From: Phymatolithon calcareum
Taxonomy: Eukaryota > Rhodophyta > Florideophyceae > Hapalidiales
Length of the DNA: 64,000 bases
Assembly (NCBI GenBank): GCA_977006965.1
Contig: OZ345357.1
Location: 682,001 to 746,000, forward strand
Direction: 5' to 3'
The notes below the pieces were generated by a model. It was not told where the DNA came from and did no database searches. It saw only the letters and a program-made list of their open reading frames with translations. Positions 32,601 through 42,675 of this stretch are shown in pieces. The stretch's first letter is position 1; each line of letters begins with the position of its first letter. Both the position numbers and the translations under genes were made by a program.

Positions 32601-34522
32601 TCACCCAGGTCCCCTACGCAGAGCTGTCACTGCTGCATGAAGAGCAAAATCATGAGCCCCTCGCGTTCATGTCTGGCCGTTTTGACTCCACGCAGATGGG
32701 ATGGGCCATATTGGAAAAAGAGGCGTACGCGGTTATGGCATCATGTGAGCGCATGCGCTGGCTCCTAGCAACTCCACATGGGTTCAACTTGTATACCGAC
32801 CATAACAATTTGATCTTCATCTTTGATCCACTATGCCTCATACCAGACCTTTCTCTCGGATCTGTAAAGAAGGTGCTACGTTGGGCGGTCAGTTTATCGA
32901 CGTTTGATTTCGTCTGCTACCACATAGCGGGTACTGACAATGTGTGGGCCGATCTCCTAGGGCGATGGAGTGCACCGCCCTTAATACGTCGACTCATCAG
33001 CATCCCTCCTCTGGTTTCAACCTCCGACAAGGATTTTGAGTGGCCCTCCGAATCGGAGATTCAGTCCGAACAGACCAAACACATAACATCAAAGCCTGAA
33101 GGCTTATCTAAGATACAAGGACTGTGGCGTGACGCGAGCAATGCAGTATGGATTCCAGCTGAGTCGGACGACCTACAGCTCCGCATCTGTATCATCGGGC
33201 ATACATCAGCGGCAGGACATCGTGGAGCAAAGACGACCGCGGATGCCATTCGCAAGCACTATTTCTGGAACACCGTCGTCTCTGATGCGCGTACTTTCGT
33301 GCAGCAATGCATCCACTGCTTGTCAACAGCGCGTGGTACCCGAGAGCCGCGCCCATTTGGGCCCGCATTTCACGGCACTAAGGCAAATGATCTTCTCCAA
33401 TTTGACTATCTGGAGATGATCACAAGTGCGACAGGCTTTAAGTACTTGCTACTTTTGCGTGACGATTTCTCATCCTATGTTTGGCTTTTTCCCTTCGAAG
33501 CAGCGAATTCTGAAAACGCAGCTCAAGCGATTCTAGAATGGTCAAGCGCATTCTCTCCACCGGCAGCGCTCATGTCCGATGGTGGCTCTCACTTCCAAAA
33601 CGAGACAGTTCGTCTAGTGACTCGCGGTCTGAAGGCAAAGCATCATTTCACACTACCATATACACCATGGTCTAACGGCGGCATTGAGCGGGTAAGCAAA
33701 GAGGTGCTACGAATTTTCCGCACTCTACTTTCTGAGTTGCGCATGGACCACACTGAGTGGCCGGACCTGATACAGACTGTACAGTCTGCTCTGAACCATT
33801 CAGCCTCACCGCAGCGCAAGGGTCTTTCTCCGATGACAATCTTCACAGGGCAGGAAGCCAAGTCACCTGTCAGCGCTATTCAAAGGGCCTCAACCGGAAC
33901 AATTCTAACCCTCACCCAAGCACAGGAAGAGCTATTCCTCAACTTCGACGAGGCACAAAAGCGCCTACAAGAACTGCATCCTGTGGTCGCTACAACACTC
34001 CAAGCGAACCGTGAACGCGCAAGACAGGCGGCCAAACGAGGTTCTCTGCCACGTTTCGCTGAAGGCGACTTCGTTCTAGTCGCCAGAGATGAACTCTTCA
34101 AAGGAGAAAAACTTGCCCTACGCTGGACGGGACCCAGACGTGTCATCAAAGCGCTGAGCGATTTCGTGTTCACCGTGGAAGACTTACGCAATGGAACGAC
34201 GGACGATATTCATGCGTGTCGTCTACGATTCTACTGTGACAAGGCCCTCAATACCGACGCGATTCTCCCGCATGTCCTCTCTTCCGAACGCGGAATGCCG
34301 GTCGAAAGACTAATGGGAATAGAGGATCACGAGGGCAAGCTCTTTGTTCATGTACGTTGGCGCGGGCTGCCTCACTCTGACGACTCGTTGGAGCCTTTGG
34401 AACTTGTCTATCAAGATGTTCCTAAACTCGTTTCTAAACTTCTTGCTCGCAAATCGCTATCGAAAGCGATTGTTATTCGTGCCAAGCAAGCACTGAAACT
34501 CACCTCTGACAGGGGAGTGTAG
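29645..34522 (+). CDS. Gag-Pol polyprotein of the Ty3/gypsy element
   Basis: The 1625-residue single frame begins at the first ATG after the LTR. In order: a gag part (1-350) with a CPHPAC...H...C finger-like motif near 290-310; an aspartic protease with DDGSDETL (about 401), where most relatives have D-S/T-G; reverse transcriptase with RFTADLRGVNKYT (about 705-720) and the catalytic box as WLDDIL (about 810) instead of Y-x-D-D; RNase H with LYTDAS (about 972) and a TDHNN block; integrase with an HHCC finger (about 1184-1222), then D (DYLEM), D (SDGGSHF) and E (GGIERVSKEV); and a chromodomain (about 1550-1600) with VHVRWRGL. Gag and pol are in one frame with no frameshift signal. The stop codon lies 5 nt inside the 3' LTR. 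Confidence 0.95.
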   Translation: MPDPADGAPSPSASQLSGVTIRTQNSITTSLNYPTLSKSDSESVRRFLRKYDQYVTEVDARHRQIAPAESTEPARPVALKFCVDSEWILSVLAMGLIKSTAGNKVDSYEALTDEDLRVFLDKKAEASKETITLSTLDAVVSRTLRMDMTDRSATSRMEALFVSYHSLLRQHGLNWILQDAPKVAVQHVLSQIRPASLQSRLNDDLDLSHYSLRKDFQGFFAHATKLAEAFQLVDDGSRKRRNQGELPNGSSDGGGGGRPRNSGSGSRTSRNRSSVSETNVTTTSSSKPKTKKTPPPCPHPACQERLPEDDRLHFINDCDWATKEQKSQYKADYRKKKADKAAAAAAALVADPISSRTRSKTGERKSYGGVSRIGNKKNNCNGAVQAILSDGEVSLRTVARFDDGSDETLICPTVAEKAAMMGIGRIRAIKPVVLKVALQKEDQTCEFTFSRTFEVASTTLQLRVGSMALKNISYLIADDKMTGEPILIGRPVLQHLRIDTSTLLEQNRDNLDGTDCAEVGNPTTDMTSGYVSRLMTSITQFGTAPDKTHDTPALKQSFNLDPSRPRVNCLEARKDDDPFPDPALLDPVYIDQSDEVMNAVTEMLQQAKDNGLKDDHHDKLASIVHEHIDVFRTRLSSGPPADIPPLEIRLTPDAVPIKAKLRNYSQSQREFLATFTDSLCQKGMAYPNPTASWASAPLLVPKTGAVQWRFTADLRGVNKYTLKHAYLMPNLENELHSLQGSTCYSNFDLSHAYWQLPLAAESQECQSFVTPDGVFTPTRVLHGSTNAVSHLQSSLSAIFNPIFAKNYLGWLDDILLHAANITKLLKYIEIFLKKCKKHKLKLHPMKCILFGRSVRWCGRIINAKGIRFDPKRLEGLLSMETPTTGAHLQQFVCAMQWVRTAIPEFANLTAALHEVMELVYDRAGKRTKRAVAKIQLEAVGWSEKHTEHFEQCKAALAHQCTLTHRDPSKRLCLYTDASDGVWSGIITQVPYAELSLLHEEQNHEPLAFMSGRFDSTQMGWAILEKEAYAVMASCERMRWLLATPHGFNLYTDHNNLIFIFDPLCLIPDLSLGSVKKVLRWAVSLSTFDFVCYHIAGTDNVWADLLGRWSAPPLIRRLISIPPLVSTSDKDFEWPSESEIQSEQTKHITSKPEGLSKIQGLWRDASNAVWIPAESDDLQLRICIIGHTSAAGHRGAKTTADAIRKHYFWNTVVSDARTFVQQCIHCLSTARGTREPRPFGPAFHGTKANDLLQFDYLEMITSATGFKYLLLLRDDFSSYVWLFPFEAANSENAAQAILEWSSAFSPPAALMSDGGSHFQNETVRLVTRGLKAKHHFTLPYTPWSNGGIERVSKEVLRIFRTLLSELRMDHTEWPDLIQTVQSALNHSASPQRKGLSPMTIFTGQEAKSPVSAIQRASTGTILTLTQAQEELFLNFDEAQKRLQELHPVVATTLQANRERARQAAKRGSLPRFAEGDFVLVARDELFKGEKLALRWTGPRRVIKALSDFVFTVEDLRNGTTDDIHACRLRFYCDKALNTDAILPHVLSSERGMPVERLMGIEDHEGKLFVHVRWRGLPHSDDSLEPLELVYQDVPKLVSKLLARKSLSKAIVIRAKQALKLTSDRGV
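34511..34517 (+). other. Polypurine tract of the LTR element
   Basis: AGGGGAG abuts the 3' LTR and is the expected primer site for plus-strand synthesis. It is short and lies inside the gag-pol reading frame. Confidence 0.6.
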
Positions 34523-34816
34523 CTCATCGAGCAAACTTACCGTTTACTCTTCTCGCATAACGACTATGTGAGTTAAGAGCTTCCTCGGCCATACGATACG
34601 TCTAACGTTCGGTATCGTATTCGCACTGTCTCTCAACAGTCACGATCATCAGCATTACCAAGATAGTGTCGGTTAGGCGATCATAACGATTAGTAGCAAC
34701 CGACACCCAGCATAGGAGACCACACGTGTCTTCATGGTTAGCTTCACTCATCTAGGGGTATATAAGTCGCTCGAGCACACACCTTCAGTAAATGGAAGGC
34801 ACCGCATTTTTGCACA
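34518..34816 (+). repeat. 3' LTR
   Basis: The 299-bp copy matches the 5' LTR at 298 positions; TATATAA at 34759-34765 has the same offset as in the 5' copy. Confidence 0.95.
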
Positions 34817-35252
34817 CCTGGAAGATGTGTCAAAGGATATTGGACATCTTAGAGAAGAGAAGCACCTCAAAGAAGCTCTAAAACAAGCAGAAGAAGGTAA
34901 GGTATCAAAAAGAGGACGCATACGGGAAGCAGCAAAAATATGGACGTTGGAAGAAGAGGGACGGACAGTTAAAATCCCGGTCGACAAGCCGAATGAACTA
35001 CCAGGAGTGTTACGTATAAGGGACAGAACGGCGCGGTTGAGATGCCTGAGATTTCTTTTCAACAGAGCTCCTTTGTGGAGAAAATCAGTTTTAGCGAAGT
35101 ACTTTGGACACGGAGCTGTGGTTGAGCTCGTTGTGCTCCAACGCACACTACGGTGCATGAAGATGGACCAAGAAACAAAATACGAATACGAACGACTCAC
35201 TCGAGCCCTCACAGGGAGAGAAACTCGGATTAAGGAGATATTAGGAGGCTAG

Positions 35253-36359
35253 TAGAGAGATGAATGTGGAAGATAGCGAGAAGCTGCCCTGTTAATCAAA
35301 TTGAGGTTTTGGGAGCTTCTAAAATAAATCAACATATAACCCCAATGACTCTCATAATGCATGTGCTAGAAAAGTAACAACGGACGATCTACTCTGCTTG
35401 GAAGGACTATGCAGAGGCTAGTAGCATATGTGTAAACATACATGTAAAAACATTTCGCTCACAGATGTGTTACAACGACAAGTCGGGGAAATCTGAGTTA
35501 CCTTCTGATTTTGTCTTGAATTCTTAAAATTATCCTTGAATTGTCTCCTCACTCAGTGGAATGGATTCTTAAAAAACTGTGTCTAGATGAGACAAATTGA
35601 ATTCACCTGAGTCCGTGCTCTCGGAACACAACTTCTATAGCGGTGGGATGTACGCCTTGAATGCAAGACCCAGGAATCTTGTTTCGATTGTCAAGTGACT
35701 CGTCCACCCCAATTACGTAATAATACCTGTGTCCTCAAAATTCGCCTCGCTTTCTCAACAGCTGCAGTGTTTACCGCATCAATGATTCAGGGCATTGCCC
35801 TTTGAGATTACAGAGACGACACAGCCGTATATTATGTGAAGCACAGGCTGTAGAAAACGACTGCTTACGTACGGCGAGATTTCATTTTTTAATACGTCAG
35901 CGGAGCCTCAGACATCTCCTAAAGTGCCATCTCCGGAAGTCAGAGAAAACAATCACAAAAAAGAGCTGCAGCTAAGTGCGGCCCTGGTTTAACGGAGAAA
36001 TCCACCGAACGCAATCGCACGCCACTATGGCACTCCATTCGCACTATGACGTGAGACTCCTTCAGCCACCACAGAGAGCAATAATTCTTTACAACCGCGC
36101 CCTGCCTGCGAGGCACCAAGCACAGCAACAGTGTCAAATCTCCACGAGCACGAATGGACAATTTGTTTGAGTGGTCAAGAGCAGCATCAGTAATAATTAT
36201 TGATTGGCCCGAATCTGCTTGCACAGATATCAGCCATACCAATTGGTCACCTGAATGTAATCTGAATTGTCATTCCGGCCACATCTGCCGACGATCTCGC
36301 ACAGTAACACACACGGTATCTGGCAATTGCGCCAAGAGTCGTGCAAAGCAGGGAGTGCC
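35253..36359. other. Intergenic, no gene recognised
   Basis: After the LINE stop comes GGGAGCTTCTAAAATAAATC (AATAAA-like), which may be the element's 3' end. The remainder is the upstream region of the PurD-like gene; no clear TATA box. Confidence 0.4.
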
Positions 36360-37082
36360 ATGCGTGCACGCGCCCAGCCGGTCGCGTTCGCGCCCGCGAC
36401 AGCGGTGCATTTTCAACCAGTTTGCCATCACCGCACATCCGTCAATGCATGCACGCAGGAGTCGCCGGCGCGGCCAGTACCGCGGAAGCTTGCAAAACCG
36501 GAAGAAAGCGGCACAGCTGCGGACGTCGGCGGTGCGTACAGCCTAGGTGAAACATTACGTCAATCGCCGGCGTTGAACAGCTCGAAAATGAATGCAATGC
36601 GGGATTACTTTGGCGATGACGGACGTGAGGTGCAAGATTACACGAAAAGACCGCGAAATGCAAACGGTGCGCCTATGTTCCGCGTGTTACTTGTGGGGTC
36701 TGGTGACCGCGAACTTGAAACTGCGAAAGCGCTTGCCGATTCTGGTATTGTCACCGGATTATATTACTGTCCAGATGAACCTCGTGTGTGCGATATTAAG
36801 TTCACGCCGTTTGCCACCAGCACTGGCGTTTCTGCTTTTGAAGACCCTGCCGAGGTTGTGCGGTTTGCGAAGTGGGCGCTTTGTGACGCTGTGTTTGTAG
36901 GTCCATATCGGAAAGGATGTGTGGATAAAGAGGTGGAGAAGGCACTTGCGGCCGCAGGGGTTACTGTTTTTCCGCACGACGTTTCAGCCATGATTGCGGA
37001 CGATGCGCTTTCCGTCTCGGACTGTCTGTCCTCTATTGCAGAGAGTGCAGAGTCACAAACTGCTGAGCAATTAGTGGAGTAA
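36360..37082 (+). CDS. Stand-alone PurD (GARS) N-domain protein, possibly organelle-targeted
   Basis: ATG 36360 gives 240 residues. Residues about 106-205 resemble the N-terminal domain of phosphoribosylamine-glycine ligase: FRVLLVGSGDRELETAKALA corresponds to the VLVIGSGGREHALA glycine loop, and CDAVFVGPYRKGCVDKEVEKALAAAGVTVF corresponds to the VVGPEAPL...AAGIPVFGP block. The ATP-grasp and C-terminal domains of PurD are absent, and the second Gly and His of the GGREH motif are replaced (GDREL). So it cannot make glycinamide ribonucleotide alone. The first 45 residues (MRARAQPVAFAPATAV...) are basic, Ala/Pro/Ser-rich and could be a transit peptide. The frame is open upstream to a TTG, not used. 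The domain assignment is moderate; function unknown. Confidence 0.62.
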   Translation: MRARAQPVAFAPATAVHFQPVCHHRTSVNACTQESPARPVPRKLAKPEESGTAADVGGAYSLGETLRQSPALNSSKMNAMRDYFGDDGREVQDYTKRPRNANGAPMFRVLLVGSGDRELETAKALADSGIVTGLYYCPDEPRVCDIKFTPFATSTGVSAFEDPAEVVRFAKWALCDAVFVGPYRKGCVDKEVEKALAAAGVTVFPHDVSAMIADDALSVSDCLSSIAESAESQTAEQLVE

Positions 37083-37681
37083 TTCTAATTTTTCTCCGTC
37101 ATAATCATACGGCCATCCCAGGCGACGTCGTTTCTCGTGCTGTTCAGTACACATTATCCTCGTCATAAGCACGTGCGCGTGCGGTACAATCTCCATGGAG
37201 CTAATGAACTGAATACAACATACAACATGCAACCGAAATGCATCGGATTGCATGCAAAGTCCCCAGACAATGCATAGACATAGGGCCATGTCGGAATACT
37301 GCATCGGAGCGATATCCGTAGGCAAGAATGCACAGGGGCCTTGACGGGTTAGGTGGCGGGATGGCTGTTACGATGAAGCCGGGTGATTTATTTACTAAAA
37401 ATTATTGTCTACAAAGTTTGGAAAATGTACAACGGCAGCAACATTGCTGAATGCATAGAGACACGCCAATACTGTGCATGCGTGCGTTCGTTACATTCGA
37501 AGCATAGCCTATGCCGGTGGTTCATCGTGATTGCTGAATGTTGGGCGCTATCAGAAAGAGGATATTCTTTTACCAAGTGTAAAAAGAAGACCCCACCGTT
37601 AGAATGAATGAGTTAGAAAGCGACCTGCAACCTCTGCATCCGCGGGCGACGGCACGAGGCGGAGTGGATGTTACAATAAGA
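37083..37681. other. Convergent intergenic region, no gene recognised
   Basis: About 600 bp between the stops of two convergent genes. Nothing recognised. Confidence 0.5.
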
Positions 37682-38371
37682 TTACTCCGACCCGACCTTA
37701 CAATCAACCGCAACATACTGCGGGGAGTCTGGCGGAGTAACGCACGGCGGAGGTGCCGAGGACGAGAATGTCTTAATACCCAGGTCATAGTACAAGTCGG
37801 CAGTGCATCTAGGTAGATCATGTCCCGTTGAATAGGACTGAAAGATATCCTCAGCTGCCTCAAGCTCGATAGCGCAGCGGCAGACGGCATCGAAGACTTG
37901 CGAGGGGCCTTCAAGACCGTATATCGAGACGCATCGGTCAATCCAACGTTGCAATACGGCCGAAAGACGAACTCCAACAGGAACATGTTGATCGACCTTT
38001 TCCAGATAGTCCGTGGGCACAAGCTCCTTTTTCTCAAGCTGACGCTTGAGCTGTTGTACATGAAGCGTATGCGTACGACCGAAAATCCAGTCAAGGTCCT
38101 CGTCCTGACACTCTGCGGCCCACTCGAGCAAATCACGTACACTCTTGTGCACCGAACCGAGATTGTGTTCCGTCGCCATATAAGACACCCATGCAAACAA
38201 CTGCGCCGGAAGCATTAGCGTTAGGCACGAGTTGCGCGGTGCGGTGCGTGGGGCCGTTTTCGGGGCACAGGAAGACGCGACAGCGACTGCTACGGCGGCG
38301 GCGCATGTGGTGGGAGACTCGTCAAGGTGACCGCGCCAGACGGAGGCCAGAAAGGCCGCAACACCCACCAT
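37682..38371 (-). CDS. Unknown protein, 229 residues
   Basis: I do not recognise this protein. The N-terminal 70 residues are Ala-rich with weak hydrophobic stretches (FLASVWRGHL; AAAVAVAVASS; LMLPAQLFAWVSYMA) and could be a targeting region or a weak membrane anchor. Residues about 70-200 look like a soluble helical domain with many charged residues (LLEWAAECQDEDLDWIFG...VQQLKRQLEKKELVPTDYLEKV) and end in a Ser/Pro tail. An internal ATG, about residue 65 (MATEHNLGSVHK), is an alternative start. The gene is convergent with the PurD-like gene. Evidence that it is real is length, balanced composition and helical periodicity only. Confidence 0.5.
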   Translation of the reverse strand: MVGVAAFLASVWRGHLDESPTTCAAAVAVAVASSCAPKTAPRTAPRNSCLTLMLPAQLFAWVSYMATEHNLGSVHKSVRDLLEWAAECQDEDLDWIFGRTHTLHVQQLKRQLEKKELVPTDYLEKVDQHVPVGVRLSAVLQRWIDRCVSIYGLEGPSQVFDAVCRCAIELEAAEDIFQSYSTGHDLPRCTADLYYDLGIKTFSSSAPPPCVTPPDSPQYVAVDCKVGSE

Positions 38372-41300
38372 TTGGAGGGCAGAATGCTCACAAACTCATT
38401 CCAGTCAAGCAAGGAGATTCTTTGCGGCGTGCACTCCGGTGATGCAGATGCTCGACAACTAGGCCGCCGTTTCCTGTCTGTTGCGCACAGGTTAAGTAGA
38501 GGGGAAGTGCGCCGGGGCGGGCCATGCGTCGATGACTATGATAATGTATGAAAATATTGGAATGTTTTGGTTACTTTTCCCGCGCACTGATCATCGATGA
38601 CAACAGCATGACCGTGCGCATGGTTGTGCTTGAGTGGTGGAATTAACCTGTTTTCCAGCAAGGCGCCGTGGAATTTTTAGCACCGGCGCATTGAAGCGGA
38701 GCGCTCCTCGGAAGGTCATACACAGTTCCGCCCTCCGGGACTCGTATTCGTACACGTGGTTTCCAGCTGCAGCCACCTTAATTGACATCATACGCACGCA
38801 TCCGCGCCGTGATTGGCTTCTCGGCTCTTCAATATTTCACTCGAGTGGACGGTTTCATAAAATAGAAACCTTGATAGGAAACACCAATGCAAATCAGGCC
38901 GCATTACATTATCTACAGTCTAATTGCCGTTACTTCTCCAACAGTCCAATTTTGAACAGTAATTACTGGAAAATGGCAGTCAGTCGACTGCACCCGTGCA
39001 TGCGTGCCGTTCCGTTCAGCCAAGTCCAACTTGCAAAACGTGTTTTTAAGGAATGGCTAGAAGCATGCCAAGCTAAAAAATTTTGCATCGCAGCATGTTC
39101 AGCTTCATGCAGAGCCAATTGCGCTGCAGCGCCATCAGCCAAGGGTCTTCAACGTGAGCCAGCCATCAGCTTGTACCAAGCGCAATCAGCCATTGACTCC
39201 GCCATCATGGCGGAGTGGAGTGATCATCACTGATGAGCTACGGTATCCAGTGCAATGGAGATAGCAGGACAAGCTCAGGGCATTGTCGACAGCTTTATTC
39301 TATCGCCCAGTAGTTTATCCGTGATTGGCAGGTCTATTATAACGTGGCAAGCCGAACTCATTAATTCCTATTTTTAGTTCATTCCAACTTCCCGGTGCAC
39401 CACACCTTGCAGTCCAGCAGAGCAGGCAGACAGACAGATACGATTGTCTATTCCCTGTTCACGTGCTCTCTCTCACGAGACTGTCTGCAGACTCTGCAGG
39501 TCCACTGCATCCACAGAAAGTGAAGGTGCTGTGCTGCGCATCCGATTCATACGTAAAGTTTGTTTCAAAAATAGCCCAGAAAATGACCATCGCGGGTGCT
39601 CCTCTTCGATGAAGGACAGCTCTTACCGTATTTAAGCATTGGTCGGCGCCACCGCCTCATGGAGCTCGTGTGCTTTCGAATTTGTGGAAGAGAACGAGAT
39701 GAAAGAAAAGCGATCGCCAGACGCCATATTAGCCAGCCCACGCGATGACTTTGCATTCATCCTCTGGCCTGAGCGACACAATACCCAATTTTGAAGGACA
39801 ACGAGATGCACCTCGCGTAAGGACTCATCAACAAATCGAATCAATAACCCTGTCCATTACAGTACGTAGAGTAAATACCACCGGACTGCTTCGGTCCTTG
39901 CCTCTGTCTGCAAGAGACTGCTTCAGCTGCAACACGTATATTTGGATAAAAACGTATAGAGGAACAAGGAAGCTTAATAGTACAGCAGTAGTGTTGACTG
40001 AGTTTAAAACCTTTGAAATGTCATAATTCGACGTGGAGCAACTATTGTACTCAGTGCTTTAGAACGTGTTTCACCTGTGGCGTCTCTCAAACGTACTCAA
40101 GGCGGGCGCATGTTGTACCTTCACAATAGCGAATGTCTCTACGCTGAGCTACCGTCGGAAAAACGGATAGGAACAAAACAAACGCTTGCCATCATGGCAA
40201 GGACGCTGAAGCACAACAGATCGATTCACACGACCAGACAAGTGCCTCTCTTAAAAAAAAGTTCCTCACCGTCCTCGTTGGCTGTGTAATTCTGAGTCCC
40301 ATATGCAGTGCGTGTCTCTCCTTGGCGGATACTTTCCTGTATGCATTCATGAATAGCTGACGGTAGGCGGAGGTCGTCAATTATTTACCAGAAGACCTGA
40401 GTAGTTCCTTACAACATCCCGCGGAGAGGATCTATGTAGCTCTACTCGGGCACCTTTCGAATCGAGGACTCAAATGCAGGGGCGTGCCATAGCGATGAAT
40501 TATAATTCGCTCTTGGAAACCACACAGTTGCGAAAGTAGACTCTGATGTAGGCAGAATCGGGAACAGAGCGCAAGAAATGAGACGATTTCTCCGGGATGT
40601 GCTCGGGATTGTGTCAGACTAATCATGCATCTGTGGCAACACATTTTGTGTTGAAGATTACCGAAACTTTGAATTGCCATCCCCGGTATCTCTCAACTCA
40701 ACTCCAATGATGTAAAAATACTGCCTTTTGGAGATGATATTTCTGAGTCGGAGTCAGCGGCTGATTTGGATTTCATGTCAAGTGGTACTGTAGAGGTCCA
40801 GCTGTCATGGCGCCACCTAATCAGGCAGCTTGGTTTGGAGCTAACGTTGATACGGACAAGGGCATTGGCGCCTCTGCCCTTCTTCCCACGCATCTGGCAA
40901 AGAAAGAGAGATAGGTGAGGGTAAAATAGGCAAATTAGAAACAACATTGGTGTGGAATTCGGTGTGTCTTTGCATATATCAAGACATATCCTGCGAATAT
41001 AACCCCGTACGAACACCGATGTCAAGAGAGAAGCAGCCGACATCACCGATACAGACTTAGGCCTGTTCACACTAGATGGGGGCAAGTACCGGTAGTCGGC
41101 CACAGGTATACCCGCGTGTTTTAAGCAAGGGTATGGGTGATCAGCACCAGAGGGATTTCAGAAATATTTTGCGCGTGATTCTCACGAGAAAAATAAGAAA
41201 TTAAAATTCTCCTATCACACGAAAAAAATTTCAAATAAATAGAGCAGAAATTACTTTTTTAAAAATTTCCGCTGTAATAGACATCATGTTAATGGTCGCT

Positions 41301-42240
41301 GATGTGAAAGCTTGTGCAGATTAGTGGGGCTATTCGTCATAGATATTGCTTTATTACAAACCCGGTTTTACTACAGCATTGTACATACAATATCTAAATG
41401 CGGTAATCATGGTTCTGAAACACATTGTCTGTAGATTAATCCTCTGTGAAGTCCTAGACGGTCCGAATTAATTCGCAAAAATTGAAAAATTAATAACGTA
41501 GAACTTTACTGGAAGAATGTTCCATTCTAGCAAGAGCCGACAAATGTGTCGATCAAAGCAGAATCGTAAATAGAAAGTGATCTTGGGAATTGAACTGATA
41601 GAAATCTTCGAGCAATAGCTTCTCGAAGGATGATACACGAACAAGGTGTTCGCTACCTTATCACATCGTAGGTCTCAGCGAAAATCGTGCAAACACTCAG
41701 GTATTTCTGGGTTGGTTCAATTCGTTTCCTTTTTACTCCCGGTGGCATTAGATAATACTAATACACTGCTCCCCATGTACTGATATTCCCCATGATTACC
41801 GATTGCACTTACAACGTCGCAATGCAAATAAGTCCAAAGGTTGGGCACACAATAAAGATAGAACAGTAAAACAACGATTTGGAAAACATAAAAGAGTACA
41901 TACACATAATACGAAAAGATGTAATCTTTCGCCTCTGCACGTGAGAGGAACACTCACGCGAACGGCCGAGTCGCCGGTGCGTCCATTGCAGTGCATCGAC
42001 AAAATACAAGGCACGACAACTCCTGTAATAACACAATTTTTGCCGATTCAGACCAGTGTGGTGGTGCGGTCCTGCATGTTACGATGCCGAAATCATAGAG
42101 CTGTCGATGTTTAAATAGTTCTTCCCAAGGCTGATGTCTGGACACTCAAAAATGCCATACGAGATAATTTATTCTTAAGTAACAGACACGAGCAGAGCTG
42201 CTCCGATCCATATTTTACTGAGGGCTCTATAATAAGTAAG
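38372..42240. other. Gene desert
   Basis: Nothing here is recognisable as a gene. A 10-bp-arm palindrome ACTCCGCCATcATGGCGGAGT lies at 39196-39216. A 199-codon frame opening with GTG at 38634-39233 reads like chance. On the minus strand near 40870-40910 a pyrimidine run followed by CAG precedes a 66-codon frame, which could be a lone exon or an accident. Confidence 0.4.
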
Positions 42241-42248
42241 CTTTTTAC

Positions 42249-42667
42249 TAGGGATGGCTCTCCCGAAACATTGGCCCGGAGGGCCGTACTTGCCCTCTAT
42301 CAGTGGCCCTCTAGAGGGGAGGGGCCCTCTTTGACCCTCATTACAGACCTGATTTCGGGCCCCGAAAAGCCCGAAACTGGGGAGGATTGTTTCATCAGAC
42401 ATCAGTATCATACGTCAGAAGCACTGGCAGGTTGATTTCTCGTCCTGAATCCGTAGCCCTCATGCCATGAAGCTAATGCTGCGTCCACGTTTCTGTATAC
42501 TGTACAATTCTGTCCATACTCTAATATCATAAGCACTTCGTTGTCGTAAGAATATCATAAGCCCGAAAGGGGCCCTCTACTTGGCGCGAGGGAGAGGGCA
42601 AAATCCCCTCTTTGAGGTAAAAAAGGACCCATTTCGGGGAGGGGCCCTTTCGGGAGGGCCATCCCTA
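42249..42667. mobile_element. 419-bp hAT MITE with 8-bp target duplication
   Basis: Terminal inverted repeats of 20 bp, TAGGGATGGCTCTCCCGAAA on the left and the same with one T/C change on the right, bound the element. Both sides carry the same 8-bp sequence CTTTTTAC (42241-42248 and 42668-42675), the duplication size of hAT transposases. There is no coding capacity. The interior has many GGGCCCTC and CCCGAAA boxes in both orientations near the two ends, which may be subterminal transposase sites. Confidence 0.9.
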
Positions 42668-42675
42668 CTTTTTAC

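Larger units (their letters stand above)
29266..34821 (+). mobile_element. Intact Ty3/gypsy chromodomain LTR retrotransposon
   Basis: The element itself spans 29271-34816 (5546 bp) and is flanked by the 5-bp target duplication CCTGG (29266-29270 and 34817-34821). The 299-bp LTRs start TGTAGC and end TTGCACA and differ at one position. One uninterrupted gag-pol frame lies between them. The gene order protease, reverse transcriptase, RNase H, integrase and a terminal chromodomain defines a chromovirus-like Ty3/gypsy element. All parts needed for movement appear present, so it may be active. Confidence 0.96.
28892..35252 (+). pseudogene. LINE reverse-transcriptase fragment split by an LTR element
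   Basis: The left part (28892-29270) encodes the region after a LINE reverse transcriptase: RNAVGCIRKLR...CIRIFKSLILPKWEYAIHL, i.e. the IRPxLEYG-type block, then LEAAE-like helices. The right part (34822-35252) continues with a charged segment and RTARLRCLRFLFNRAPLWR, then a stop at 35250-35252. If the LTR element and one target-site copy are removed, the two halves meet in the same frame. The combined fragment is about 270 codons, lacks the catalytic reverse-transcriptase core and is preceded by a stop at 28889, so it was already a truncated copy when it was hit. Confidence 0.65.

Noticed and set aside
38634-39233. A 199-codon plus-strand frame.
   Set aside because: It opens with GTG, its first ATG lies about 110 codons in, composition is unremarkable and no domain is visible; length alone is not enough.
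40693-41103. Minus-strand frame with a pyrimidine tract and CAG before a 66-codon segment.
   Set aside because: It could be a lone terminal exon, but no partner exon or known protein was found.
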